The translations under genes and the position numbers were made by a program. Shown one piece after another: positions 36,921 to 49,564 of a stretch of 64,000 nucleotides of DNA (the stretch's first letter is position 1; the number at the start of each line of letters is the position of its first letter). The stretch covers positions 1,447,946 through 1,511,945 of the forward strand of contig PJRA01000005.1 in assembly GCA_016987375.1 (NCBI GenBank), written 5' to 3'. This DNA comes from Brachionus koreanus. Lineage: Eukaryota; Rotifera; Eurotatoria; Ploima; Brachionidae. Under the pieces are notes generated by a model. That model was given only the letters and a program-made list of their open reading frames with translations, did no database searches and was not told the origin of the DNA.

Positions 36921-38689
36921 TTCGCGTTTATTGTCAAGTTTGATAATTGGAATAAAAATTAAAAAAGATTAAAAAATAATTTTTTTAGTTGACAAGGATT
37001 TTGATAATCAGATGGATATGAAATAGAATGTTTCATTCAAATACATTTTCATATTTAATAGTTTTTAGTAAAACCTTAATCATTTTGAAAATTATTATTT
37101 TTATTTATATGTGACTGTAACTTAATTTTATATTCTGGCTTTAGAATATATACAAAATAAGTTTTTAATTTGTATTCAAGTGTTCGTGCAAATAATAAAA
37201 TGCGTCTTGAATTTGATAATTTCCAAATCTAATTTTTTTATTTCAAGTAATTTATAATTTAATTAGAAATACTCTGAATATTAAAATCTTGAAAATTTAA
37301 AAAAATTGTTCTGATAATCATTAATTCTTATATCAAGATATTTTTTTTCTAGTTTTGTTGTCCCGTTTTAATGGGAAAAAATTCAAAATAAAAAATTTGA
37401 TGATTAGTGGGAGTAAATTAAATGAAAGGACTTTAAAAAGAGTCTTCTTTTAAATTTCAACCGAGATCCGGCATTGTTCTTTCTTATTCTAAAATTATTT
37501 GTTCAATATCAGTTATTTCATATTGCATAAAAATTAAAAGCATAGCTTATTACTTTTCGTTTTAAAATTAAATAATAAATAGATAAATTTTTAAAGAAAT
37601 CAAACAGCATTTTTATTCATATATTGAAATTATTATTTTTTTATTATTTAAAAATTAAAATTATCACAAAGTTAAAATATGCATCAGTAAATAGAAATTA
37701 CTAAATTCAGCGATTCTAGTTATTTAAAATTAATAGTCATTGTTTAGTAACTTATTCATAATTATTTTTTGCATTAATAAAATTGTGATTTTGAAATTTG
37801 GAGTTTTTAAAAAATGAACTATCTTTCACATATTCATACATTTGTTAAAAAATGAAAATAAAATAATCAAATTTTAAAAAAATATCAAAAATTTTATTTA
37901 AAAAATTTAAGATTTGAAAAATTTATTGGAAATTGTAGAATCTTTTTTTTTATTCATTTTGATTAAGCTTTACAAAATAAAAATATTAAATAATTAAATT
38001 TGATTCATGTACTCACAATTGCAAATAAACTGAAGCTAATTTTTCATTAAATATTCTCTAAGTAATCTCAATGAAAAGAAATTTAATTAAAATGACTTTT
38101 ATTTCCTTCAAATTAATATTTTAATTAATATAAATCAAATAAATAAATATTTATAAACCCAAAACTCTTTTTATAATTTATTTTCTAATATTCGCATATA
38201 TGAAAGGAAATTTCTAAAAGAATAATCCTCAATTTTCGATTTAAGTTAATTCAATTATATTTAATTAAAACTAAAATCACTCTAGTGAGATACTAATTAG
38301 CCAGTGATTGTTTGAGCATAGAATTTTGACCCCTATATGGACTATTTTTGTCAATAATTTGAATTTTTATTAAAAATTTTGCAAGATTTTTTAAAAATCA
38401 ATAATTTCAAGTATTTCAACTTGATTTATACAGTTTACTAAGCTGCTTGATAAATTTAGATAGATAATTTCGGAATATCTTTAGTTCTCGAGAACTCATT
38501 AATTATAACAGAAAAAAAATCAAGCTAAACAAATTTCCACTTGAAATAAATTAGATAGAATATTAATGTAGCACATGGGATAACAAAATATATATTTGAT
38601 ATTGAGCTTATCTAAATATTTGTTGATCTAGTCGTCTATTAGATACTGAACCAAAATTTTTTTTAAAATTTTTTTTGTAATTTAGAAAA
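36921..38689. other. Upstream region of peroxidasin
   Basis: Very AT-rich, no gene seen. Nothing recognisable as a promoter beyond A/T runs. Confidence 0.45.
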
Positions 38690-41600
38690 ATGAAAATTTT
38701 GAAAATATTTTATTTTATTGTTTTAATTATTGGAATTAATTGCCAATATTTGAATAACTGTTCGGACAATCCTCGATGTAGATGTCACTCTATAGTTACC
38801 AGTTGTGCCAGAGCTAGTCTCAATCGTGTGCCAAAAATTCAACAAAGTTCAATAATTTTGTAACATTTTATTTCTATATAAAATTAAGCTTTAAGAAAAA
38901 AATTTAATTTCTAAAGTGATCTTAGAGAAAATTACATCACAAAAATTGATTATGGAATTTTTTTCACTCTTAGAAAATTACGATCTTTGTAATATTTAGA
39001 AATTTTAATTTGAAAAATAGTTATTTTCTTTTTTTATTTTAAGATTTTTGAACAACAATCGAATTACTAAGCTCGAAGCTTATGCTTTTGTTGGTCTTGA
39101 AGAACTTAAAGATCTGTCAGTATTTAAAATCTAAAAAAATTTTTTTTTTTAATTTTATAATTTTAAATTTTTCTAGGCATCTCTATGGTAATTCGATCGA
39201 AAAAATTCATCCATATGCGTTTACCAATCTCAGAAATTTAGAAACATTGTAAATGAGTAATTTATTTTTTCGTTTACTAATTAATTTTTAAAGATATTTG
39301 CAGCAAAATAGAATAAAAAAAATTGAAGCTGGCACATTTGAAAATTTACTAAAATTGGAAAGATTAATATTGACTTCAAATTTGATTGTCTCATTTCAAG
39401 AAGATATAATTAAACCATTGATTAATTTAAAATCACTGTAAATTTTTGAAATTAGCTTAAAAATTAAAAAAAAAATACTTTTTTGAAATTAAGTCGTTTG
39501 GACGACAACCACCTCAACTGTGATTGTGATATGTATTGGCTATGGCAAGCTATGAAACCTGTATCAGTCCAATATCGATTGTACAACTTTCCAATTAGTG
39601 CTTCTTGTCATGCTCCAAATGAATTGAGGAATAAAAAAATATCAAGCTTGAGCAAATTTGATTTTAAGTGCGTTGAGCCGTTAATTGTTGAGGCTCCAAA
39701 AGATGTAGAGATCAGTTCAAATAGTCTAAATGTCAAGGCTCAATTCGAATGCAAAGCTATTGGATATCCAGCACCAATAATTCAATGGTTTAAAGATGGG
39801 TAAGTTAGAAGACAAAAAAAAGATACAATTAAATGTAACCTTTTTATTTAGACGAAGACTTATTTCTGACAAATATTCAATTTCTAATGATGGAAATTTA
39901 TTGTCAATTAAAGACATAAGTGAAAATGATGCTGGAAGATATGAATGCTTTGTATTCAGTGATTTTGGTGAAGCAAGAGCAGTTGCAAATTTAAAATTTA
40001 CTCATGAATCATGTAAATAAATATTAAATTAAATTTAATGTTTTATTTTCTGTTAAACTTCTAGTTGATGAATTGGAGTTCAATAATAAACTAGAATCAA
40101 ATAAAATTGAGAATTTTATTGTGGAAAATGATATTATAATTCTAGATTCGAATGATAATAGACAACAAGCTCCATCAAATCGTTATTGTAAGCTTTAAAA
40201 TCTTATTTTTTTCTTTTTTAATAATATAAATCTGAAGTTTTAGCACTTTATTAAACAATTAAGAAAAAAATAAAATAAAAAAATTTTCTTATTTATTTAT
40301 TTAACACTAGAAAGCCCGGCTGATTTCTCATAAAAATTTCAAATAAAGTTATAAAGATAAATTAAACATTTTCTTTCAAAATTTATTAATTTTCAAAAAA
40401 ATTACAATCAAGATTTTTAGTTAATAAAGATCATTTTTTAAAATTTTATTTATATGTGATAAAATCAAAGTTTTAATTTTTCAAAAAGGGGTCTAAAAAA
40501 CCCCTCGGGCGTTCTAGTGTTAATTAAAGTCCCATGGACAAGTTGAAATATGATTTTATATAAAAAAAAATTTATTAATAATTAAATATCTGTTTTATAA
40601 TATAGTAAAAGATTTAATTTTTTTTGTATATAAAAATGATCAACATTGTTTGTAAAAGGCTTCCTTAATTTTTTTTCCTACACAAGAAACACTATTTTGT
40701 TAAAAAAAATTTGCTGACTAGAATTAATTTTAAGCTAATGAATTATCCTTTTTGAAAATTCCAAATGATCTTACGGTATCAGAAGGTAGCACAGCCACAT
40801 TTTCTTGTCAATCTAGTCAATATAATGATAAAGTAACATGGCTAAAGGTAAATTTAATTTAAGAATTGATTTGAATTTTTAAAATTTAAATCGTCAAGGA
40901 CGGAATTGTAATTGAGAACAATTATCATCTAAGAATAAAATACAATGGAGATCTTGAAATTCAAAGAGTTCTAACTGAAGATGAAGGTTTTTATGTTTGC
41001 TCGATTGGAACTTATGATAATATCAAATATGCTCAAGCAAAGCTAACTGTTAATGGTAAAAAAAATTTTTGGAAAAAATTGATAATTAAATAATTTAATT
41101 TATTTATTCAAGTACCGGCCACTTTCATTAAAAGACCAATAGATACAAATGCAATTGAAGGAGATTATGCTGAGTTTTATTGTAAAGTAGCTGGTAAACC
41201 AGACCCTAAAATAATTTGGAAAAAAGATGGTTACTTATTTTTTAAATTATCATTTCAAAAAAGTTAAGTAAATTTTTTTTAAAGGTGAAATAATTGAAAA
41301 AAAAATCAATCAAAATTCAATATTTTCTGAATTTGAATTTTATCAAAATAATGAATTGTTGCGTATAAATAATTTAAATCCAAAAAGCCATTCCGGTTTG
41401 TTTAGTTGTATTGCAATGAACTCAATTAACACCATTTCTTCAGATGCCAGACTTTATGTTTCTCAAGCAGGTAGGAAAATAAGATCTCTATAAAATTTGA
41501 ATTTCCGATTGTTAATTATCATTCAACAATTATCTAATCCAGAAAAAATTTTAAGACTTTTTTTTTGAATCAAAATTGGTTTTACTTCATAATGATCATA

Positions 41601-44600
41601 GTCTAAGACTTTTTTGATCATCAAAAGAAGACGTAAAAATTTTTTTTTACTTTTATCTCTTTTTTTGGCTTTATTTTTCAGGTAATTTTGTTTTTTAAAA
41701 CAAAAAGCAATAATCAATAAATTTTCAATTTTCTTGACCTTTAATAAAAAGTTTGCTTTATAAGATTAGTAATTGCAAAAAGTCATTAATTAATAATATA
41801 AATTTGTATTAACTTATCCATTCTACAGAACTAACTTTTGGCAAAAAAAAAAAATTTTCTAAATTTTTTAAAATTTCAATTAATTAATTTATTGCGACAT
41901 TTTTATTAAATAACACTCTTGGTTCTTGATGTTGCATCTTTTCTTTGTCTTCAATTAAATAACAGGTGGCTCACAATGTTTTGCAAAATCTTCGAACCAA
42001 GATTAAAATATGATATTCGGACAGGGCTGAAATTTCACACACTTATTACATTATTCTTCTTGTATATTTGTTAGGTTGTGAGTCCTTGCATGCTAGTGGC
42101 GCCCTAGGTCCGGCGACAAACTTGGTACCTTATTGATAGAATGTCATCGACCTTAAATTTTTATATTTTTTATATTTTCTAAAAGATTGTCGAATTAGCA
42201 GTACAAAACATAACTGTAGACCAAAAATTTCAATTATGGATTCCTCAAGCTATTTGACCTTGACCGTTACACAATAAAATATAAAAGAAGAATGTTGTAA
42301 TAAATGTGTGAAAATTCAGCTCTGTCCGAATATTTTTTCATATTTTAATCTTGGTTTGAAAATTTTGCAAAACATTATGAGTCACCTGTCAGAAATAGAA
42401 AAGGCAACAAAAAGAGTCGAAAATACCCATCCAGGTTTTGAGTCACAATTATATTTGAATTTCAATTTTTATAAAAAAGTTGTTAAAACTATACTTTTTC
42501 AAACAAAAAATAGCAAAATATTTTTAAATATTTTGAAGAAAAAAAGATCATTAAAATTTTTAAAATAAATTTTTGTTTTTAAAGAAAAAAATTTTTTTTT
42601 CTAGTCCAACCATATTTTAAAATAACTCAACAAAATGTGAGTGTTTATGAAAATCAGCAAACTACACTGGAATGCTTTGCAGATGGTAAGCCAAAACCAC
42701 AGGTTTTATGGTATAAAAATGGCCAACGCATTAAGACAGACTCAAGAGTATACTTCGACTCATTTGGCTATTTGACTTTCACTCAAGTACAAGTGACCGA
42801 CGCTGGCAATTACATATGTCGTGCAGAAAACATTGCCGGCTCAGCTGTACACAAATTTAGTCTTAGTGTCAAAGATATTTACGGCACAGTGATTTCTGAT
42901 GCCTTTATTACCCAAGCAGTGGATACCGCTCGTAAAGAGGTCAACAAGCAATTTCAGAATTCACTAAACCGCTTGCTCAAAAGCCGAAAGCCAAAGACAC
43001 ATTCTGAACTGATGGCATTGATTCGCTTTCCCAAGGATAGTACACTTCATTTGGCATCAAGTGAAGAAATCTATGAGCGTGCTTTGGACATAATTTTTCG
43101 TCATGCAGATAATATCACCTTTAATTTGACACAAAAAGATTTTAAAAGCCAAGACTTGTTAACCCATCGTCAATTGCAGCAAATATCAGACTTGTCCGGT
43201 TGCTCTCGTTACAAACGTAAGGTTAATTGCTCTCAAAGGTGCTTGAATTATCGCAGCTTTGACGGCACATGCAACAATTTAAAAAATCCAAGATGGGGTG
43301 CGGCCAACACTGCTTTGAAGCGTTTGGCACCAGCTGAATACGAAAATGGATTTTCAACTCCAAAAGGATGGAATAAATCAATGCTTTACAATGGTTATAT
43401 GCTACCAAATGTTAGAGATGTTACAACTCGTTTGATAACTACCGATAAAATAACTACTGATGAAAAATTTAGTCTTATGTTGATGCAATGGGGACAATTT
43501 TTAGACCACGATCTCGGTCATACAGTCATGGCTATTAGTTTGAATAGATTTAGTAATGGTATAGCATGCAGAGATTCATGCACTAATGAACAGCCGTGTT
43601 TTCCAATTGAAGTATTGCCAAATGACACACGACGAGCCCATTTGCCTGGTCTATGCATGGAATTTATTAGAAGTTCAGCAATTTGTGGTTCAGGGGAGAC
43701 AAGTCTGCTTGGTGGCAATGTTCATCAGCGGGAACAGATAAATCAGCTGACCGCATTTATTGATGCCTCTAATGTTTATGGTAGTGGTGATCAAGACAGC
43801 TTTGATATTAGAGAAAGAACAATAAATAATGGTAAACTAAGGATTCATGCAACACCAAGTTATCCGAAAGGATTTTTGCCCTTCAATTTGGACACACCAA
43901 TGGATTGTCATAAAGATAATAAATCTACAGTTGGATGCTTTATGGCCGGTGATTATAGAGCTAATGAACAACTCGGTTTACTGGCAATGCATAATCTTTT
44001 TGTAAGGCATCACAATTATATGATTGATAGACTAAAATTGGTGAATCCACATTGGCTCCCGGAACAATTATATCAGGTCAGGCATTTTTCATTTTAAAAT
44101 GTGTTAAACCTAAAATCCATAATTAAATTTTGATAGGATGCAAAAAAAAAAGAAACTCATATTTTTTTTTGGAAAACGAAAATCAAAAAATTAAGAAAAG
44201 TTTTATTTTATAAAATACCATTCTGTTAAATTATAAAAGAATATAATTTTCAATTTTTTTTAGTAAATCTGTAAAAGTTCTTTAGAAAAATTGAAGTCAA
44301 AATTTTTGTTGATCATGGTCAAAAATATATGAAAAAGTTAAATTTTTAGATATTTTTTAATTATAAATTTAATTGCATATTTACAAAGTAAGAATTCAAT
44401 ATTAAACTCAATTTTTGATATCTGCAAAATCTTCCATTTGATCTTTATCCGTGCATAATATTTAGCAATGGTTAAATAAAAAGCAAATTTTTACCGTAAC
44501 AATAGTCTATAGTGTTAAGTTTAGCACTTAAATGACTGAATAGGTCAAAAATTTTTTTTATTTTTTAATTATTAAATTTAAAGGACATGGACCACCCCAT

Positions 44601-47509
44601 AAAGGAATATAACATAACATTCATAGAATTAAAAAAGACCTAAAAATACTAAAAACACCAACTTCCCGTTTAGAAATGCAAGAGTTATTAAAGATTTATT
44701 TTCGAAATTTTTAAAATTTAGTTAATGATTTTATGTCATTAAGTCTCAATTATTTTTTACTCTGTTATTTTATCTAAGACTATGAAGTATCCTTGACAGG
44801 CTGCTCATAACTCTAAGAAAATAAATTAAAATTCTAGCTGAATAGTTAAAAGATTATTTTATACTTATCAATATCTAAGACTATCCATATTGTAGCAAAA
44901 AATATTACCAAGCATTGTTCAAAGTGCATAATAATAAGTATTTTTAATGAAATATTATGAATAGGTAAAATAAAAATGTAAAAAAAACTGGGACTTGATG
45001 AAAGCACAAGAATATATTTGAGCTAAAATTTTAAAGTTTTAGAACATATGAATTTAATAGTACTAGATCAACTTAACCACTCTTAAAACAAATTTAAATT
45101 AGCGTTTTCACAATTTTGGATTCATATTATAAGCAAAAGCTTCTGTAAACGCATAAAATGCACCAAGAACGATATATTCTTCTAGTCAACTCAAGGTTTA
45201 TTTGATGAATAGAATGGAAGACTTCTTTACACAATCGGGGTCTCATCAGTTTGCATAAAAGATAGGAAAGTAAAATTTTCGATCAAATTTCGTTTTTCAA
45301 AAATGATCAAAACATTTCAAATACTTGATTAACTCTAAATGGATTTTTAGAAATTGCAATCCTTTTTCAAAAGTTTAGAAATAAAACATTGAAATGTTCA
45401 AAATGTTCTGATCATTTTTGAAAAATGAAATTCGATCAAAAATTTTACTTGAATTCTTTAATTCAAAGTTTTGAAGAATTAAATATTATTACATCGATAA
45501 TAACATTCAAATAGTGAAAACAAATAAGAAATTTCATTTTTTATGCATTTTTTTTTATCAACTTAACGCTTTAAACGAATTTAACTAAGTAAAAAAGTTT
45601 TAATAATTAATCAATTACTTTTTTTCGCTGTAATAGACTTTCTGCTAACTTAATTTACTGTAATATACAAGCTAATTACTTTATACTAGCTAAGTTTTTT
45701 CAAATGAAAAATTTAATTCAGAAGCCTATTTTAACTATTTTCCAATAAACTGACATTTTAAATCTTACCCGAGTATTGAGAATAATTTATGAAATTTTTT
45801 GCACAAATTTCTAGCAATAAAAAGTTAAATTTGGATGTTATTTTTGAGGATATGTTTCTGCATTAATATTTTTGCCAAAAAAATATTTAAAAACTAGTGT
45901 TGGTCCGGTAAAAATTATATGTGGCCGAGACCGGCCAAATAGTTTGCCGATTTTTGGTTAACCGTATTTTTCTGCGTCCAAAATTGTAGACCTTTTGAAG
46001 GACCGGCTGTCTAACCGCAAAAAGCCGTCCCCTATTTCTGACCGGTTTGCTTAGACCGCATCCATCACTTTTAAAAAAATTTAACAAAATCAAAAGCAAA
46101 AATGTTTAATTGATATAATATTTTAATAATTAAAAAAAAAAAATATTTTTATAAAAGTTGCTTAGAATATACTGAAAGAAAAAAATTCAGTGTCTATAAA
46201 CTGTATTAATCAAATGTTTAATTTCTAATATCTTTTTGTTTCTGATATTTTTTGTTTGTTTGAGATTAAATAAATCAGATAATTGGAGCCCGTTGTAGAT
46301 TTACGACTTCGGGCAGTTTAGTGCAAAATTGTAAATGCATTTTCTGAATATGTCCAATTATTTTATTTGATATTTGAATAAAATATCTAAAAATATTTTA
46401 TAAAGGAAACGAGAAAAATAATCGGTGCCCAAATGCAGTTTATAACCTATGAACTATGGTTGCCTTATGTTTTAGGACCGATCGGAATGAATCAACTTGG
46501 CACTTATAGAGGCTATGATTCCTATGTGGATCCCACAATTACAAATGAATTTGCTACAGCTGCTTTTAGGTAAAATTTTCTTTGCATGTTCAAAATATTC
46601 ATTTAAATTAAATATTCAAGATTTGGTCATGGTCTAATACAGCCATTTACATTCAGGTTAAATGCTAGCTTTCAGCCTATACCAGAAGGCAATTTGCTAC
46701 TTAGAGATTCGTTTTTTGCACCTGAAAGATATTATCATGAGGGTGGAATAGATCCCATACTCCGAGGTCTTTTCGGTGTAGCAGCCAAAATAAAACTTCC
46801 GCGCGAAATCATGAACAGTGAACTGACTGAAAAGCTTTTTCATGTTTCAAGAACAATTGCATTAGACTTGGCTGCTTTGAACATTCAGGTAAATTAAGAA
46901 CATATCAGAATTAGAAAATAAGGGATGTATTTCTTAATTTTTAAGAGAGGAAGAGATCACGGTATACCTAGCTATGTTAAATATAGACAAATTTGCAATC
47001 TAAGAGAGGCTAGAAATTTTGATGACTTGAGAAATGAAATATCAAATAAAGAAGTGAGAAATCTTTTGAAAAAATTATATGGAGATGTGAGAAATGTTGA
47101 CTTGTGGTTAGCTGGTATGCTAGAAGATACTGTTCAGGGTGCAAAAATGGGTCCCACTTTTATGTGTATAATTACAAATCAGATGAAAGCACTCAGAGAT
47201 GGAGACCGCTTTTGGTATGAAAATCCTTCTCAATTTACTCCAGAACAACTCGCCGAGATAAAAAGAACAAGTTTAGCGAAAATAATATGCGAAAATGGGG
47301 ATAATATTGAACATATTCAAAATGATCCGTTCTTGAATGCAAAATTTCCCAATGAAATGCTAAAATGCTCGGAAATTAGGGATATTTCGCTTGAGCCATG
47401 GAAAAATTGTTGTCAAAAAAATCCAGTAGGCTTATGCGGTGAGCCGGCTTATTTCTATGTTTCAAGTGAATATTCTAGAAAAAAAAGAAATTCAAGTGGG
47501 AAAAAATAA
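38690..47509 (+). CDS. PXDN: Peroxidasin (LRR-Ig-haem peroxidase extracellular matrix enzyme)
   Basis: Peroxidasin makes hypobromous acid to form sulfilimine crosslinks in collagen IV of basement membranes. Fifteen exons: 38690-38859, 39044-39115, 39177-39248, 39294-39437, 39494-39799, 39852-40012, 40065-40187, 40735-40847, 40899-41055, 41113-41229, 41285-41470, 42605-44076, 46406-46569, 46621-46888, 46946-47509; all phases agree, 1362 residues. Order: signal peptide ([19 protein letters not shown]), Cys-rich LRR cap, leucine-rich repeats one per exon with phase-2 introns, LRR C-cap ([13 protein letters not shown]), four Ig domains (each with Cys and the DxGxYxC type motif), and the animal haem peroxidase domain. 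Distal His842 ([12 protein letters not shown]), Arg916 ([20 protein letters not shown]) and proximal His1089 ([11 protein letters not shown]) are present. It ends after the peroxidase domain, without the VWC domain of vertebrate PXDN. Exon 7 is an extra acidic 41-residue linker between Ig1 and Ig2. AATAAA at 47611-47616. Introns 7, 11 and 12 hold MITEs. Confidence 0.96.
38945..39028. repeat. Dispersed 80-base repeat, copy 2
   Basis: Near-copy of 35515-35592, located in peroxidasin intron 1. Shared words include CTTAGAAAATTACGATCTTT (one change) and GTAATATTTAGAAATTTTAA. Confidence 0.6.
40305..40519. mobile_element. TTAA-flanked MITE, CCCGG type, in peroxidasin intron 7
   Basis: Exactly 215 bases between TTAA at 40301-40304 and TTAA at 40520-40523. 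Ends are CACTAGAAAGCCCGGC and, inverted, CGGGCGTTCTAGTG. A GGGGTCTAAAAAACCCC hairpin sits near the right end. It shares the CACTAGAA terminus but not the interior of the GCACCA family, so it is a sister family using the same ends. Confidence 0.8.
41963..42389. mobile_element. Non-autonomous TIR element in peroxidasin intron 11
   Basis: About 100-base terminal inverted repeats: the left arm starts CAGGTGGCTCACAATGTTTT and the right arm, inverted, CAGGTGACTCATAATGTTTT. Both continue through ACCAAGATTAAAATATGA and TCGGACAGGGCTGAA / TCGGACAGAGCTGAA. A plus-strand frame at 42308-42568 is a by-product of the arm. It has no transposase. Confidence 0.85.
45265..45450. mobile_element. AT-rich palindromic MITE, copy 3, in peroxidasin intron 12
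   Basis: Inverted ends GTAAAATTTTCGATCAAATT and its complement ending near 45450, with TTTTTCAAAAATGATCA arms. Same family as 35969-36200, but with a different middle. Confidence 0.8.
45895..46075. other. GC-richer island in peroxidasin intron 12
   Basis: A 180-base patch with several CCGG words (GGTCCGGTAAAA, GAGACCGGCCAAAT, GGACCGGCTGTCTAACCGCA, GACCGGTTTGC) stands out from the AT-rich intron. A minus-strand frame crosses it without any known domain. It could be the remnant of a transposon unlike the other families here; no terminal repeats were found. Confidence 0.4.
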
Positions 47510-48042
47510 ATTTTTAAACTGGACATTTTCTTAAATTAAAATTTTAAATCTAGCTAAAAAATGATTTAAAAAAATTGTATACAGAAATTTTTTTTTTTAT
47601 TTTACGATAGAATAAAAATAATTTTGAATTTCAATATTGTTTTATTATGTTCACATTTCTATAAAGAAAATTTAATTTAATTCGATTTTTGCTATGCTTT
47701 ATTTTATTTCTATTATTCTAAAACAATTTATCTTAAAAATTATCATATAGTTAATTAATGCTGTTTGGTATTGTGAAATTCAAATACAAACAAAGCAAAA
47801 GTTCTTCATAATTTGATAAATTAAATTTTTTTTCAATAAAATATCTCTAACAAAAATACTGCATAAATCTTTTTCAGCATCTTTTTAAAAATATTTTATT
47901 TTAATAGATTTTGATTTATCAAAATAAGAATTTTTTTTTGTTTTATTTGAATTTCACAGTACCTTTTATTTTGATTGAATCAAATTATATCTTAAAAATT
48001 CTATAATTAGTTTTTTGCTTTCTCGTCTGACTTTCTTCTTTA
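47510..48042. other. Downstream of peroxidasin
   Basis: Short 3' UTR with AATAAA at 47611-47616, then AT-rich DNA without a gene. Confidence 0.5.
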
Positions 48043-48242
48043 CACTAGAAGCACCAAACGAGTCATTTGACTCGTATGAAAAATTTTTAAATCCTAGTAT
48101 CTTTTGAATACATTTTAAAATAAATATATCTTTTTTAAATTATATAGATTTTAATATTTCCTTTACTATATAAAATCATTATAGTTTTTTATAAGATATT
48201 TTTGAGTTAAAAATACATTAAAAAATGTTTGGTGCTCTAGAG
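48043..48242. mobile_element. TTAA-flanked MITE, GCACCA family, copy 2
   Basis: Starts CACTAGAAGCACCAAACGAG (after a T-A pair) and ends in GGTGCTCTAGAG followed by TTAA at 48243-48246; the left flank is TTTA. It includes the small palindrome ACGAGTCATTTGACTCGT, shared with the copy at 55530-55744. Confidence 0.8.
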
Positions 48243-48489
48243 TTAATTTTATCAATGAATTTTTTCTTGAAATGTTTTGAAGCTAAATAATTCCAAAAAA
48301 AGTAATCATTAAGATAATAATTTATATTTCAAAATTGAGCATTTTTTAAGATTTATTTATTAAAACTTTCAAAATTAAGACAAAAAATTAAGATTATATC
48401 TTATCAAAATATTACAACATTGTTTTTTTACATATTTAAATAAAATTCTTTAAAAAATTTTAAGAAATTCGAATTTTTTTTAGAAAATA

Positions 48490-48663
48490 TCAAATCAGCG
48501 TTGCAAATCCAACAGATGCAGCTATTTTAATAGCAGGAAGAGCAACTTTGGCAGCCGTTTTTGCTCTTCGTTTTCTTCTTCGATTCTTCTCTTCTTTTTC
48601 TACTTCTTTAGTATAATACTTGTAATAATACTCATAATTTATATCATTAAAATTATTTTCCAT
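48490..48663 (-). CDS. Microprotein with Tyr-rich head and LPAIKIAASVGF tail (family member 2)
   Basis: A 57-codon frame starts MENNFNDINYEYYYKYYTKE, continues with a strongly basic middle (KNRRRKRRAK) and ends VALPAIKIAASVGFATLI. It lines up with the 61-residue frame at 22189-22374: both have an aromatic YYxxYYxE head, a Lys/Arg block and a tail in which LP, IKIAA and VGF are identical. Codons in the tail differ at synonymous positions, so the match is at the protein level. No intron, no known domain. On the opposite strand, about 1 kb past peroxidasin. Confidence 0.65.
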   Translation of the reverse strand: MENNFNDINYEYYYKYYTKEVEKEEKNRRRKRRAKTAAKVALPAIKIAASVGFATLI

Positions 48664-49564
48664 TTTATTAATTTTTAAAAATAAATTATTTTCTACTTAA
48701 ACCTTTAGAATTACTTTACTGACTTTTATAATGGTAAAAATTGAGAATTGCGAAATTTATTTTATTGTTAAAAAAAATACGTAAGAAATATGCAATTATT
48801 GTCTATAAGATCTAAATTTTGAAAAATTTCATCAGTCATTTCGATTTAAAATTAAATTAGATGTCATTTATCATATTTAATTAAGGCTTTAAATATTTTT
48901 TTTTAATTACAACTGAGCCCTCATATTTTGAAAAAAAATCACTTAAGATATTAAATTCAATGAAAGCGTATGATATTGAGCCTAGAGTGAACAGTCTTGG
49001 CATGATCTTGTACAACCTTTGGATCGATATTTCTCAGGTGCGAATTTTTTTCGAGCTGCTAAAGATTTTTTGCCTTCTAATCACCCTCATAAACTTTAGC
49101 TTTCAAATGACGCCAAAAATCTTCAATTGGTCGTGCTTTTGGCTCGTTTGCTGTATTCATTTCTTGCAATATACCTTATATATTTATATAACATATAATT
49201 CTCTACCATATTGGCATAATGACATGGTGCAAAGTCAGGCAAAAATACATAATCGCCATCCTGATAATATTCTTTAATCATTGGTTCAAGTATACACTTT
49301 TCAAGTAAGACATGTTGAGGTTTAAGCCATTTTGACATTTTGGCTTTGCTGCCTTCTCTTGGTTACCATTTAAATAGGGTCTCTTGTGTTTTTTATACTT
49401 TTTGATGTATGTTTACTTTTTTAAAATCTTTTCGATATAGATATAGTGGCAATTAAACTTTCTAGTCATCTTTCTTTGAGAACGACCCGATTTATGATTG
49501 TTTACTTCCTCAACAATATTAACTTTTCTAGGAATACGATTTATTTTTGGGTATTTTTTTATTT

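Noticed and set aside
42308..42568. 86-codon frame in peroxidasin intron 11
   Set aside because: Made from the right arm of a TIR element. Not spliced into peroxidasin in phase.
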